Shown: positions 1-8,889, counted from the stretch's first letter. The stretch is 64,000 nucleotides of DNA from an uncultured Chitinophagaceae bacterium (GCA_903870685.1 CAIQDX010000102.1:62001-126000); one strand, 5' to 3'. Numbers and translations are program-made. Notes: generated by a model not told the origin, from the sequence alone.

Positions 1-45
1 TTATAAGTTATAAATCATTCTTCCTTTATAACTTATAATTCAAAA
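1..45. other. AT-rich spacer downstream of pyrB
   Basis: The spacer after the pyrB stop is nearly pure A/T and contains repeated words of the type ACTTATAA and TTATAAGT. Similar words recur at 25804-25850. No gene or clear terminator is visible before the window edge. Confidence 0.4.
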
Positions 46-972
46 TTAGTTATCTCTATTCGCAAGTAAATATAACACAGCCATTCTAACTGCAACACCA
101 TTTTCTACTTGATTTAAAATGATGGAAAATGGCCCATCGGCAACATCACTGTCTAATTCAACGCCACGATTAATCGGGCCGGGATGCATGATGGTGATTT
201 CCTTTCCTAAACTTTCTAATAATTTTCTGTTGATGCCATATGCTAAACTGTATTCTCTCAATGAAGAAAACAAAGGTTGATTCTGACGTTCTAACTGAAT
301 GCGTAAAACATTTGCAACATCGCACCACTGCAACGCTTTCTTCACATTATATTCAACACGAACATTCAATGCTTCGGTAATATATTTTGGAATAAGTGTT
401 GGCGGACCTGCTACAACAATTTCAGCTCCCATTTTTTTCAATAAATAAATATCACTTAATGCAACACGACTGTGCATGATATCGCCGATGATGGCAACTT
501 TTAATCCTTCCAAATGTCCGAACTTTTCTTGCATGGAAAACGCATCAAGTAAAGCCTGCGTAGGATGTTCATTGATACCGTCACCGGCATTTACAATGGC
601 AGCAGGAATATGCTTTGCAAGAAAATGTGGTGCACCACTGGCACTATGCCGCATCACCACCATATCCACTTTCATGCTAAGAATATTATTTACAGTATCC
701 AATAAAGTTTCTCCTTTTGCTGCAGATGAGCTGCTTAAAGTAAAATTAAGTGTGTCTGCACTCAATCTTCTTTCAGCCAATTCAAAACTCATTCTGGTAC
801 GCGTTGAATTTTCATAAAAAAGATTTACGATGGTTACATCACGCAATGAAGGAACTTTTTTTACAGGCCGTTGTAAAACGTCTTTGAAATTAGATGCAGT
901 TGATAAAATTAATTGTATATCCTCTTTGTTGAGGTGTTTGATACCAAGAAGATGTTTGGTAGATAGTCTCAT
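46..972 (-). CDS. pyrB: aspartate carbamoyltransferase catalytic subunit
   Basis: Condenses carbamoyl phosphate and L-aspartate, the committed step of de novo pyrimidine synthesis, in the cytosol. The 308-aa length is normal for a catalytic chain. Visible motifs are STRTR at residues 56-60 (phosphate binding), lysine 86 in SSAAKGE (the loop completing the neighbouring active site), HPTQ at 136-139 and HPGPINRG at 263-270. No regulatory chain gene (pyrI) is adjacent, so it is probably not a CTP-regulated PyrBI enzyme. It lies 28 nt downstream of pyrR on the same strand, so the two are probably cotranscribed. Confidence 0.97.
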   Translation of the reverse strand: MRLSTKHLLGIKHLNKEDIQLILSTASNFKDVLQRPVKKVPSLRDVTIVNLFYENSTRTRMSFELAERRLSADTLNFTLSSSSAAKGETLLDTVNNILSMKVDMVVMRHSASGAPHFLAKHIPAAIVNAGDGINEHPTQALLDAFSMQEKFGHLEGLKVAIIGDIMHSRVALSDIYLLKKMGAEIVVAGPPTLIPKYITEALNVRVEYNVKKALQWCDVANVLRIQLERQNQPLFSSLREYSLAYGINRKLLESLGKEITIMHPGPINRGVELDSDVADGPFSIILNQVENGVAVRMAVLYLLANRDN

Positions 973-1000
973 TAAAAAGCGAAGATAAAGTATTCAATAA

Positions 1001-1528
1001 TTAATTGTCTAATAATTCTACACATTCCCGAGAATCTTTTTCTTTCCAGCAAACTTTTACTTTTTGCGAGAAGATGGTATCGATGGATTGACCAACATAA
1101 TCGCCCTGAATCGGAAACTCACGACTAAACCTTCTGTCAATCAAAACACATAACTCAACTTTTGCCGGACGACCGAAATCAAGTAACGCATCCAATGCAG
1201 CACGAATGGTTCTTCCTTTGTATAACACATCATCAATAATGATCACATTTTTGTTTTCTATGCTGAAAGGAATGTCGGTCTTATTTGCAACATGCAATTC
1301 GTTCCGAACATCATCTCTATAAAAAGTAATATCGAGTTTGCCGTATTTAATGGAGTCAGGTGCCGACAAGAGTTTCAACTCATTCACAATTCTGTTGCTT
1401 AAATTAACACCGCGTGGCTGAATACCGATGATCACGGTATCTTTTAAATGCAAATGATTTTCGTGTATCTGATGAGATAAACGTTTTACCACTAATGCAA
1501 GTTGCTTTTCGGAAAGAATTGTTTTCAC
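1001..1528 (-). CDS. pyrR: PyrR bifunctional regulator / uracil phosphoribosyltransferase
   Basis: Member of the type I phosphoribosyltransferase family; PyrR senses UMP and binds pyr mRNA leaders in Firmicutes, and can have UPRT activity. The PRPP loop VIIIDDVLYKGRTIR is at about residues 95-109. No ATG is available: the frame begins TTG-GTG, and I chose the GTG at 1528, which gives the usual MKTIL-type N-terminus. First gene of a pyrR-pyrB unit, divergent from recF. I saw no obvious PyrR-binding attenuator in the 84-nt leader, so its regulatory mode here is open. Confidence 0.92.
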   Translation of the reverse strand: MKTILSEKQLALVVKRLSHQIHENHLHLKDTVIIGIQPRGVNLSNRIVNELKLLSAPDSIKYGKLDITFYRDDVRNELHVANKTDIPFSIENKNVIIIDDVLYKGRTIRAALDALLDFGRPAKVELCVLIDRRFSREFPIQGDYVGQSIDTIFSQKVKVCWKEKDSRECVELLDN

Positions 1529-1615
1529 CAATTATTTTTTGCTAAAATACACCTAAAAACAATTCCATAAGATTATCTCTTTTCAATTTAAAGAAGGTTT
1601 TACTTTGCAGCATTC

Positions 1616-2698
1616 ATGTTATCACTAAAAAAAATATCAGTAGTTCAGTTTAAGAATTACGAACAAAAGCAATGGCTGTTCAATCAGCGCATTACAGCCA
1701 TATGCGGACCAAACGGCAGCGGTAAAACAAATTTGCTCGATGCCATTTATTATTTGTGTTTTACCAAGAGTTATTTTTCGCGACAAGATGCACAAATTGT
1801 TCAACAAGGAAAATCGGGTTTAAGAGTTGATGCTATTTTTGATAAAGATGAAAAAGAACATGAATTGGTATGTATTATTCGAGAAAATAATAGAAAGGAA
1901 TTTTGGGCTGATGGCGAAGAGTATAAAAAATTCTCAGAACATATTGGCAAATTTACATGTGTGATGATCGCTCCGGATGATGTTGAATTAATTACCGGCA
2001 ACAGCGAAGAAAGAAGAAAATTTATCGACACTATTTTATCGCAATGCAATGCAGATTATTTGCATTGGTTAATTGATTACAACAAAATTCTACAACAACG
2101 AAACAGTTTATTAAAAGCTTCTGCAGAAAATAACCGATTAGATGAATCTTTATTAGATACCATGGATGAACAATTATCCGAAAAAGGTCAATTGATTTTT
2201 ACTGCCAGAAAACAATTTACCGAAGAATTAATTCCTGCTGCAATTCAATCGTACCAAAGTATTGCTCAGAAAGATGATGGCATAAATATTAATTACGATA
2301 GCCAGCTTTTAAAAAATAATTTGCTTGAATTATTACAAATCAACCGGCAACGTGATCTGTATTTGCAACGTACAGGTTTCGGCATTCATAAAGATGATAT
2401 TGAAATTTTAATGAATCAACAATCATTTAAAACCATTGCTTCACAAGGGCAAAGAAAAAGTTTATTGTTTGCATTGAAACTGGCAGAGTTCGAAATATTA
2501 AAAAAACAAAAAGGCTTCACTCCTATTTTATTATTGGATGATGTATTTGAAAAATTAGATGCAGAAAGAATGCATAATTTGTTACACAAAGTTTGCATGG
2601 AAGAAAGTGGACAGGTTTTTATTACCGACACACATGCCGAAAGAATGGAAAAACAACTAAAAGCCATCGGGGCGGAATTTCAGTTGATTGAATTGTGA
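1616..2698 (+). CDS. recF: DNA replication/repair protein RecF
   Basis: SMC-like ATPase that loads RecA at single-strand gaps with RecO and RecR. At 360 aa it has the family length. It shows the Walker A motif GPNGSGKT (31-38), the ABC signature region SQGQRKSL (about 276-283) and Walker B ILLLDDVFEKLD (304-315). The ATG at 1616 is only 9 nt after a TTACTTTG box (1600-1607, 7 of 8 matches to TAnnTTTG), so the leader is probably very short. A DUF721/DciA-like gene follows 95 nt downstream, a common recF neighbour. Confidence 0.97.
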   Translation: MLSLKKISVVQFKNYEQKQWLFNQRITAICGPNGSGKTNLLDAIYYLCFTKSYFSRQDAQIVQQGKSGLRVDAIFDKDEKEHELVCIIRENNRKEFWADGEEYKKFSEHIGKFTCVMIAPDDVELITGNSEERRKFIDTILSQCNADYLHWLIDYNKILQQRNSLLKASAENNRLDESLLDTMDEQLSEKGQLIFTARKQFTEELIPAAIQSYQSIAQKDDGININYDSQLLKNNLLELLQINRQRDLYLQRTGFGIHKDDIEILMNQQSFKTIASQGQRKSLLFALKLAEFEILKKQKGFTPILLLDDVFEKLDAERMHNLLHKVCMEESGQVFITDTHAERMEKQLKAIGAEFQLIEL

Positions 2699-2704
2699 TA
2701 ACCA

Positions 2705-2760
2705 GTTGAAGTGTGCAATGCTCCGAAAGGAGAAATACAAAAGCTCGTAACAAAAAATAA
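2705..2760 (+). repeat. dispersed intergenic repeat, copy A (degenerate core)
   Basis: A diverged copy of the repeat family described in the findings. It keeps the GTTGAAGTGTGC start, the ACAAAAGCTCGTAACAAAAAA end and the overall length, but the GACGCAAC core is replaced. It lies between recF and the DUF721 gene. Confidence 0.6.
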
Positions 2761-2793
2761 AATATTCTTAGATTCAAAATTTATCTTTACAAT

Positions 2794-3075
2794 ATGGGTG
2801 AATATAGTATTGGCGATGCATTAAAAGGCTTTGTAAATAAAAGCAAACTGCGCAAAGGAATTCGTGCTGTACAAATAGAAGAAATCTGGGGAAAACTGAT
2901 GGGAAAAACCATTGCTAAATACACCGATAAAATAGAAATTGTTAACCACACTTTATTTATACGAACTGCTGTTGGTCCGCTTAAGAACGAGCTGCAATAC
3001 CAAAAACCACAAATCATTCAAAGAGTAAATGAGGCTTTCGGCGAAAGTATAATTACACAGGTTGTTATTCAGTAA
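2794..3075 (+). CDS. DUF721 domain (DciA-like) protein
   Basis: A 93-aa basic protein matching the DUF721 pattern, with GDALKGFVNKSKLRKGI near the start and VQIEEIWGKLMGKTIAKYT in the middle. The family includes DciA, a loader of the replicative helicase DnaB. Position just after recF is typical. The C-terminal half resembles the KH-like fold that binds nucleic acid (family knowledge; not testable by eye). Its stop codon touches the stop of the convergent CBS gene with no spacer. Confidence 0.85.
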   Translation: MGEYSIGDALKGFVNKSKLRKGIRAVQIEEIWGKLMGKTIAKYTDKIEIVNHTLFIRTAVGPLKNELQYQKPQIIQRVNEAFGESIITQVVIQ

Positions 3076-3540
3076 CTAATTTTCGTAATGACCGATACTG
3101 TTTGAAGTACTTGACGAATCTTTTAAATAATTTTCGTCTTTTTCAGGAGTTTTTTTTTCCTCAAGAGTTGCTTCTAACAAATCGTTAATAGTAATTACAC
3201 CTTTAAAAATATATCCATCAAACATAGGCAGGTAGCGAACTTTAAACGTATTCATTATTTCCATGCACTTGTCAAAACTATCTTCACTGGTAACAACCGG
3301 CAAATCATTTGTCATGATTTCTTTCACTAAAGTTTCAGAAGAATTTTTATTTTGCAGGATTACTTTTTGTGTATAATCCTTTTCGGAAAAGATGCCTAAA
3401 TAATTTTGACCTTGCATTACAATCACATAACTGATGTTTTCAATCTTCATCAACTTAATGGCATCAATAACTTTTGTATCGGGAGCAACGAAATTAAAAT
3501 GCAGTGTTTTTTTGTCGATGATCTGTTTTAAAGTTTTCAT
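3076..3540 (-). CDS. tandem CBS-domain protein
   Basis: A 154-aa protein made almost entirely of two CBS motifs, roughly residues 12-65 and 75-130. Each carries the characteristic VIDAIKLMKIENISYVIVM-like and FDKCMEIMNTFKVRYLPM-like blocks. Stand-alone CBS pairs bind adenosine nucleotides and act as energy sensors, but the partner is unknown here. I start it at the ATG at 3540 (MKTLKQ) rather than 90 nt upstream, because the upstream residues do not look like CBS sequence. It is probably the last gene after DUF1599 and BT_3928. Confidence 0.85.
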   Translation of the reverse strand: MKTLKQIIDKKTLHFNFVAPDTKVIDAIKLMKIENISYVIVMQGQNYLGIFSEKDYTQKVILQNKNSSETLVKEIMTNDLPVVTSEDSFDKCMEIMNTFKVRYLPMFDGYIFKGVITINDLLEATLEEKKTPEKDENYLKDSSSTSNSIGHYEN

Positions 3541-3633
3541 GCCGGATAATTTATTTTTGGAAAATATTTTGCGATTTCTGTAAGTTGTCCTTAAAATTAG
3601 AAAAAAATTATGACGAAAATCAGTAAGCAAAAT

Positions 3634-4737
3634 TTATTTTAATTTATTAATATCAACATTAACAGATCTAATTTCTGCAAAACCCAGTTTATCTAAGATT
3701 GTAGCCCCTTCCATTACAAAATAAGTAGGATTAACTCTGGCAGCGGTTTTAATGACAGTTGCATCACATTTTAGAATGGGAACATTTTTAAATAATTCGA
3801 TGGCTTTATCAGCGTCTGAGGTAATCAAATAAACAGGAATATTTTTTTTACTGGCAGAAATGACCATGGCATCAAAACCCTTTTTCCAATCTTTCGCATT
3901 CGAAAAATCTCTAACAAATAATAAAATATATTTTTTATCCTGATGCAAAATAAAATTGGTGGTATCAACACCATCTATGGTTCTCAATGAAAAATCGGCG
4001 ATGGCAGGTGTTGCATTTCCCTTGCGAATTAATTTATCGAAACGGTCAACATATTCATAAGTTGAATCAAAATTATTTGGAAAATGATCTTTATCAAATT
4101 CAACTATCTGATTATTTTTTTTGTATTTGAAAGTAATGGAAAAACTGTCGGAAACTGCACCAGCAGGCACTTTCATCTCATTTAAAATATTATTTCCTTT
4201 TTTGTAAGGCAAACAATCTAAGAAAGGCAAATATTCTAAAACATAAAACTGAATACAAGTTGCGGCTGTAAAAGTTATAAATAAAATACTCAAAGATATC
4301 TTTGAAGAAAACAGTGATGCTATTTTTTGTGTATTGAAAAAAATTAGTAGAATCAATAAAAGCAAAGCCACATCTTTTACAAAAGTATTTTTCGCCGATA
4401 AAGGCACACAATCACCAAAACAACCACACTCTTTTATTTTCCCACTGAATAAAACATATGCAGTTAAAAATGTAAAAAAAGTAATCAACACTAATAAAAA
4501 CGGACTGAAAAACTTTATTTGCCAACCAATAATAATGGCAATACCCGCTAAAACTTCACATACATTCATGAATAAAGAAAATGCCAAAGTATAATTATCC
4601 AGAAAATGAAAACCCCAGGCTTCAAAAAATTCGAGCATCTTGTAACTCAATCCCAGCGGGTCATTAGCCTTTATCAATCCCGAAAAAATAAACAGTAAAC
4701 CAACGATCCACTTTATGATTGTTAATACTGTTTTCAT
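3634..4737 (-). CDS. BT_3928 family membrane protein (DoxX/MauE-like domain plus thioredoxin-like domain)
   Basis: A 367-aa protein with an N-terminal bundle of about five membrane helices (residues 5-170) holding a CGCFGDC motif at 104-110, as in DoxX/MauE-type redox membrane proteins. A soluble C-terminal domain (about 245-367) has the spacing of a thioredoxin-like fold but no CxxC in the visible region. The function of the Bacteroidota BT_3928 family is not established. Start at ATG 4737; a second ATG lies at 4743. It follows the DUF1599 gene on the same strand. Confidence 0.85.
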   Translation of the reverse strand: MKTVLTIIKWIVGLLFIFSGLIKANDPLGLSYKMLEFFEAWGFHFLDNYTLAFSLFMNVCEVLAGIAIIIGWQIKFFSPFLLVLITFFTFLTAYVLFSGKIKECGCFGDCVPLSAKNTFVKDVALLLLILLIFFNTQKIASLFSSKISLSILFITFTAATCIQFYVLEYLPFLDCLPYKKGNNILNEMKVPAGAVSDSFSITFKYKKNNQIVEFDKDHFPNNFDSTYEYVDRFDKLIRKGNATPAIADFSLRTIDGVDTTNFILHQDKKYILLFVRDFSNAKDWKKGFDAMVISASKKNIPVYLITSDADKAIELFKNVPILKCDATVIKTAARVNPTYFVMEGATILDKLGFAEIRSVNVDINKLK

Positions 4738-4773
4738 AATCATTCAACATTTAAAATTTAACATCAAACATTA

Positions 4774-5319
4774 TTAATGTTTCCCTTCGCTCATTAATAT
4801 CAACGCAAAAACCGAATAATTTAAAATATCAACATAGTTGGCATCAATGCCTTCGCTCATTATCGTCACACCATCGTTTGATAAAATTTGTTTAATGCGC
4901 ATTAACTTCATCAATATTAAATCTGCAAAACTTTCCTGACTCATATCACGCCAGGCTTCACCATAATCATGATTTTTATCCAGCATTGTATTTTTCGAGA
5001 ACAAAATATATTTATCGTACAAATTATTTATTTGTTCAACCGGCAGATCTTCTACCTGCGGATTTTTTAATTCCAATTGAATCAAACCAATCACAGCATA
5101 ATTTATAATTCCTTTAAATTCCGATTCAATATCATCTCCAATTTTTTGTGTTTTTAAATCCTGAATAGTTCTTATGCGCAGGGCTTTAATAAAAATCTGA
5201 TCCACCACCGAAATCGTTCGCAACACACGCCACGCTGTTCCGTAATCTTTTGTTTTTTTTATAAACACATCTTTGCAGGTTTTTACTGCAACATCATACT
5301 GTTCATTTGTATTGGCCAT
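4774..5319 (-). CDS. DUF1599 domain protein with internal duplication
   Basis: A 181-aa soluble protein with two copies of one unit. KTKDYGTAWRVLR occurs near residue 22 and KNHDYGEAWRDMS near residue 115, each followed by a helix containing K(A/M)LRI. The family is uncharacterised; it is commonly found beside folP and the BT_3928 gene in Bacteroidota, which is the arrangement here. The A-rich end of repeat copy B reaches to within a few bases of its ATG, so the repeat forms its leader. Confidence 0.85.
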   Translation of the reverse strand: MANTNEQYDVAVKTCKDVFIKKTKDYGTAWRVLRTISVVDQIFIKALRIRTIQDLKTQKIGDDIESEFKGIINYAVIGLIQLELKNPQVEDLPVEQINNLYDKYILFSKNTMLDKNHDYGEAWRDMSQESFADLILMKLMRIKQILSNDGVTIMSEGIDANYVDILNYSVFALILMSEGKH

Positions 5320-5320
5320 A

Positions 5321-5382
5321 TTTTTTTTGTTACCTGCTTTTGTATTTTAATTAAACTTCGTTGCGTCGCACTCTTCAACGTT
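5321..5382 (-). repeat. dispersed intergenic repeat, copy B
   Basis: A canonical copy on the minus strand: ACGTTGAAGAGTGCGACGCAAC (core at 5360-5373), a variable middle, then GCAGGTAACAAAAAAAA directly before the DUF1599 start at 5319. It occupies most of the divergent spacer with folP. Confidence 0.85.
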
Positions 5383-5406
5383 CTGAAATTAATTCAGCAA
5401 TCTGAT

Positions 5407-5414
5407 TACCTTTG
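5407..5414 (+). promoter_or_regulatory. -7 promoter box of folP
   Basis: TACCTTTG fits the Bacteroidota primary sigma -7 consensus TAnnTTTG exactly and lies 30 nt before the ATG at 5445. It overlaps an in-frame TTG at 5412, which argues against that TTG being the start. No good -33 TTTG is visible at the right distance. Confidence 0.6.
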
Positions 5415-5444
5415 ACCGCATCGCAAGATAATTCAAACCGCACA

Positions 5445-6272
5445 ATGTTTACACTCAACTGCAAAGGAAGATTATTAATAATTGATTCGCCCATTGTGAT
5501 GGGAATCATTAATACAACACCTGATTCGTTTTATGCCGAAAGCCGTAAATCAACTGTTGATGCGGCTTTGCAAACAGCCGAACAAATGCTGAACGCCGGT
5601 GCAACCATTTTGGATATTGGCGGACAAAGCACTCGTCCCGGCAGCGAACAAATTTCTGCAGATGAAGAATTAAAAAGAGTTATTCCTATAATTGAAGCTA
5701 TTAATAAAAAATTCCCTGAATCATTTATATCGATTGATACATTTAATTCAACTGTTGCAAAACATGCCGTAGATGCAGGAGCAACTATTGTAAATGATAT
5801 CAGCGGTGGATTAATGGATGATAAAATGTTATCAATTGTTGCAAATTTAAAAGTCCCGTTTGTTTGTATGCACATGAAAGGAACGCCGCAAAACATGCAA
5901 CAAAATTCCTTTTACGAAAATGTTACAAAAGAAGTTCTTGACTTTTTTATTGAACGAATAGAGGCTTGCAAATTAGCCGGAATAAAAGATATAATTATCG
6001 ATCCAGGTTTTGGTTTTGGCAAAACCATCCAACATAATTTTATGTTATTAAAAGAATTAGACCTTTTCAAATCGCTTGAAAAACCTTTACTATTGGGCAT
6101 TTCGAGAAAATCGATGATCTACAAAACATTAAACATTTCTTCAGAAGATGCATTAAACGGAACAACTGTTTTAAACACGATCGGTTTATTCAATGGTGCA
6201 AATATTTTACGTGTTCACGATGTTAAAGAAGCAGTTGAAACCATTAATATTATTAGCGCTTATCAGAAATAA
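5445..6272 (+). CDS. folP: dihydropteroate synthase
   Basis: Joins 6-hydroxymethyl-7,8-dihydropterin diphosphate and p-aminobenzoate in folate synthesis; target of sulfonamides. At 275 aa from ATG 5445 it has the family length. It shows MGIINTTPDSFY (pterin/PABA site), GGQSTRPGS, VNDISGG, DPGFGFGKT and GISRKSMI. The ATG at 5445 is chosen because the only upstream start lies inside the promoter. It is a single-gene unit closed by a hairpin terminator. Confidence 0.96.
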   Translation: MFTLNCKGRLLIIDSPIVMGIINTTPDSFYAESRKSTVDAALQTAEQMLNAGATILDIGGQSTRPGSEQISADEELKRVIPIIEAINKKFPESFISIDTFNSTVAKHAVDAGATIVNDISGGLMDDKMLSIVANLKVPFVCMHMKGTPQNMQQNSFYENVTKEVLDFFIERIEACKLAGIKDIIIDPGFGFGKTIQHNFMLLKELDLFKSLEKPLLLGISRKSMIYKTLNISSEDALNGTTVLNTIGLFNGANILRVHDVKEAVETINIISAYQK

Positions 6273-6301
6273 AAAAGTCCTGCTTAATCAGCAGAACTTT
6301 T
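6273..6301. terminator. bidirectional terminator between folP and the FKBP gene
   Basis: The stem AAAAGTCCTGC / GCAGAACTTTT with a seven-base loop has A- and T-runs on both sides, so it can serve both convergent genes. Confidence 0.75.
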
Positions 6302-6325
6302 CTATAATCATTATTTTTTAATTCT

Positions 6326-7234
6326 TTATGGATGTTGCGGAGCTGTCATTTGAGGTGCAACCGGTGCCGGTGCATTTGTAATATCAACAATTTCAACTTC
6401 AAAAATCAAATTTGAAAAAGCCGGGATCACTGGAGGATTGCCTTGCGGACCATAAGCCATCATTGAAGGCACATATAATTTACCTTTTCCACCTTTACCA
6501 AAAAATTTCAACCCTTCTTCCCAACCTTGTATCACACTATGTCTTCCTAAAACAACAGGATATGCATCTTTATGCTGAGCATCTTTACCTATATTAGTAT
6601 CAAACACTTTACCATCCATTGTATATCCTTTATAATAAACCGAAACTTGTTTTCCGGTATCAGCTTTAGGTTCTGTACCCGGATTTTCAATTTCAATCAA
6701 TACACCATTTTCACTTTTTTGAGTTTTAATATTTTTGTCTTTGATGTATTTTTCTAAATCAGCAATTTCTCTTGCTTTTTCTTTATCATTCTCTTTTTTA
6801 TAATCTTCATTTGTTTCTTTATCGTTTGCAAAAACTTGAAGAATTTCAAGCTTTCCTTTTATCATACCTTTTTTTACAAACACATTGTTATAATCAGGTA
6901 TCATTCCCATCTTTTTCAAAGTGTCTATACTAAGCGTAAAATCGATCTTATCGCCTTTAGCACAAAGAGGAAGTAATTCAAGAAAACTGTATTTATTAGA
7001 TCTTGATGAATCGATCATTAAGTAAGCAGGAATATGTTCGAAAGTTGAGTTTAAAACAGAATCTTTAGATCCAACTGTAAACTTAATATTCATTTTTACA
7101 AACTGACCTTGCTTTAATTTTTCTTTATTACCTGCACTGGTAATTTTATATGCAAGTCCTGATTTTGTTTTCTGATACTGGTTGCAGCTAACCAATAATA
7201 TTGAAGCTGCAAGAATTGATGTGATGATTTTCAT
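6326..7234 (-). CDS. FKBP-type peptidyl-prolyl isomerase lipoprotein
   Basis: A 302-aa lipoprotein: the signal sequence ends in a lipobox LVSC with cysteine 17. The C-terminal FKBP domain (about residues 180-285) shows VSVYYKGYTMDGKVFDTN, VIQGWEEGLKFFGKGGKG, YGPQGNPPVIPAFSNLIFEVEI and related family blocks. The segment at 35-135 resembles a diverged first FKBP domain. It probably folds envelope proteins. It follows the DHH phosphoesterase gene by 7 nt, so the two form an operon. Confidence 0.92.
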   Translation of the reverse strand: MKIITSILAASILLVSCNQYQKTKSGLAYKITSAGNKEKLKQGQFVKMNIKFTVGSKDSVLNSTFEHIPAYLMIDSSRSNKYSFLELLPLCAKGDKIDFTLSIDTLKKMGMIPDYNNVFVKKGMIKGKLEILQVFANDKETNEDYKKENDKEKAREIADLEKYIKDKNIKTQKSENGVLIEIENPGTEPKADTGKQVSVYYKGYTMDGKVFDTNIGKDAQHKDAYPVVLGRHSVIQGWEEGLKFFGKGGKGKLYVPSMMAYGPQGNPPVIPAFSNLIFEVEIVDITNAPAPVAPQMTAPQHP

Positions 7235-7241
7235 TTTTTAA

Positions 7242-8249
7242 TTATTGTAGTTGATTTTCGTATTGTTTTATTATTTGATAAAATTTCTTAACAGTTTGAT
7301 CCAGACTATCGCTGCTACGGCCACCGGCTGCATTGAAATGTCCGCCACCTTCAAAATGAAGACGTGCAAATGTATTAACATCGAAGTTACCTTTGCTACG
7401 AAAACTCCACTTTCTTTCCTCATCCCTGTCAATAACTATTGCGCCAAATTTAATTCCCTGAATGGTTAGCAGATAATTTACCAGTCCTTCAGTATCGCCT
7501 GTTCTAATATCATATTTTAGAATATCGGACTTTGGAATAAACATAACCGCTGTATTATATTCATATAAAACATCCATTCTGTTCAATAATGCGTTACCAA
7601 TAAACCGCAGTCTGTTCTCTAAAAAATTATCGTAAATATTTTCATGAATAATGGTATGATCGAATCCGATTTCTTTTAAATGCGCCACCATTCTGTGAAC
7701 AGAAGCTTTAGTAGATGGAAATCTAAAAGAACCTGTGTCTGTCATTACACCAGTGTATAAACAAGTGGCAATATCAGTATTTAATTTATCAGAATGACCT
7801 GACTGAACAATGAAATCATAGATCATTTCACAAGTTGAACTTTTATTTGAATCGCTGATTCCATAATTAAAAGCTTCTTCTTGTGGTTGTTGATGATGAT
7901 CGATTAATATTTTTATACATTTTGCATCTTCTATTGGTCGTTCCATATTTTTTGTGCGATGCAGAATATTAAAGTCCAAACAAAAAATCAATTCGGCTTC
8001 TTTAATAATATTCTTTGCTTTTTCTCTGTTCATTTCAAAATCAAGAACAGTTTTTGTTCCAGGCATCCAATCTAAAAAATCTGCCCAGTTTGTTGGGGAA
8101 ATTACAGTAACATCGTGACCCAATGAGTGTAAAAAATGGTATAACCCTAATGCAGAGCCCATTGCATCACCATCAGGCTTTTGATGTGTGGTGATCACAA
8201 CTTTCTTTAATTCGGTCAAATGAGGAAAAAATTCAATGATATTTTTCAT
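7242..8249 (-). CDS. DHH/DHHA1 phosphoesterase (NrnA-like oligoribonuclease / pAp phosphatase)
   Basis: A 335-aa protein of the NrnA/RecJ superfamily, whose members degrade nanoRNA and cyclic dinucleotide products or dephosphorylate pAp. Visible motifs are HQKPDGDAMGSALGL (20s-30s), CLDFN near 95, the DHH motif in ILIDHHQQP near 118 and the DHHA1 signature GGGHFNAAGGRSS near 310. Bacteroidota lack Orn, so this is a plausible oligoribonuclease (inference). First gene of the pair with the FKBP lipoprotein; a clean -7 box lies 11 nt upstream. Confidence 0.9.
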   Translation of the reverse strand: MKNIIEFFPHLTELKKVVITTHQKPDGDAMGSALGLYHFLHSLGHDVTVISPTNWADFLDWMPGTKTVLDFEMNREKAKNIIKEAELIFCLDFNILHRTKNMERPIEDAKCIKILIDHHQQPQEEAFNYGISDSNKSSTCEMIYDFIVQSGHSDKLNTDIATCLYTGVMTDTGSFRFPSTKASVHRMVAHLKEIGFDHTIIHENIYDNFLENRLRFIGNALLNRMDVLYEYNTAVMFIPKSDILKYDIRTGDTEGLVNYLLTIQGIKFGAIVIDRDEERKWSFRSKGNFDVNTFARLHFEGGGHFNAAGGRSSDSLDQTVKKFYQIIKQYENQLQ

Positions 8250-8259
8250 ATAACGGCGG

Positions 8260-8267
8260 CAAAAATA
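8260..8267 (-). promoter_or_regulatory. -7 promoter box of the DHH phosphoesterase operon
   Basis: Read on the minus strand this is TATTTTTG, an exact TAnnTTTG match, ending 11 nt before the ATG at 8249. Confidence 0.55.
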
Positions 8268-8364
8268 GAGGAATTATATTTTAGAATTTATGCTTTTTAT
8301 TTTTTATAAAAATTAGTGTAGTAAATGTGTTTGATTCAAATGCAGGAACAAATAATAAATACAT

Positions 8365-8372
8365 TATTTTTG
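8365..8372 (+). promoter_or_regulatory. -7 promoter box of ndk
   Basis: TATTTTTG matches TAnnTTTG exactly, 23 nt before the ndk ATG. A TTTG at 8330-8333 is too far away to be its -33 partner. Confidence 0.55.
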
Positions 8373-8395
8373 CGGCGAAATTGAAAAATTAAATT

Positions 8396-8812
8396 ATGAG
8401 TAACAGAACATTTACAATGATTAAACCTGATGCCACTTCGAAAGGTTATACAGGTGCTATTTTAGATCAGATCATTAAGTCGGGTTTCAGTATTAAAGCT
8501 TTAAAATGGACTAAACTTACACCTTCACAGGCAGGTGAATTTTATGCTGTGCATAGTGAAAGGGCTTTTTATGGTGAGTTAGTAGAATACATGTGCAGTG
8601 GGCCTATCATTGCTGCAATTCTTGAAAAAGAAAATGCAGTATCAGATTTTAGAAAATTGATCGGGGCAACTAATCCGGCAAATGCAGAGGAAGGAACTAT
8701 TCGTAAAAAATTTGCAACTTCAATAGCTGAAAACGCGGTACATGGAAGTGATAGCGACGAAAATGCAACAATTGAGGGAGATTTTTTCTTTTCTAAATTA
8801 GAACGCTTTTAA
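8396..8812 (+). CDS. ndk: nucleoside-diphosphate kinase
   Basis: Transfers the gamma phosphate of ATP to nucleoside diphosphates through a phosphohistidine. It is 138 aa, the family length. It shows [10 protein letters not shown] at the start, [16 protein letters not shown] in the middle and the active-site histidine in [12 protein letters not shown] (about residue 116). A single-gene unit with its own promoter and a terminator shared with the convergent downstream gene. Confidence 0.98.
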   Translation: MSNRTFTMIKPDATSKGYTGAILDQIIKSGFSIKALKWTKLTPSQAGEFYAVHSERAFYGELVEYMCSGPIIAAILEKENAVSDFRKLIGATNPANAEEGTIRKKFATSIAENAVHGSDSDENATIEGDFFFSKLERF

Positions 8813-8833
8813 AAAAAATTAACGACTTAAAAT

Positions 8834-8868
8834 AAAAAGAGGACGCAGTTTTTCTGCATCCTCTTTTT
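8834..8868. terminator. bidirectional terminator between ndk and the barrel protein gene
   Basis: The stem AAAAAGAGGACGCAG / CTGCATCCTCTTTTT has one mismatch and a five-base loop, flanked by A- and T-runs. It serves both convergent genes. Confidence 0.85.
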
Positions 8869-8889
8869 ATGTAAATACTATTTTAAATA

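Noticed and set aside
5412-5444. TTG start for folP at 5412
   Set aside because: It falls inside the TACCTTTG promoter box; the ATG at 5445 gives the correct enzyme start.
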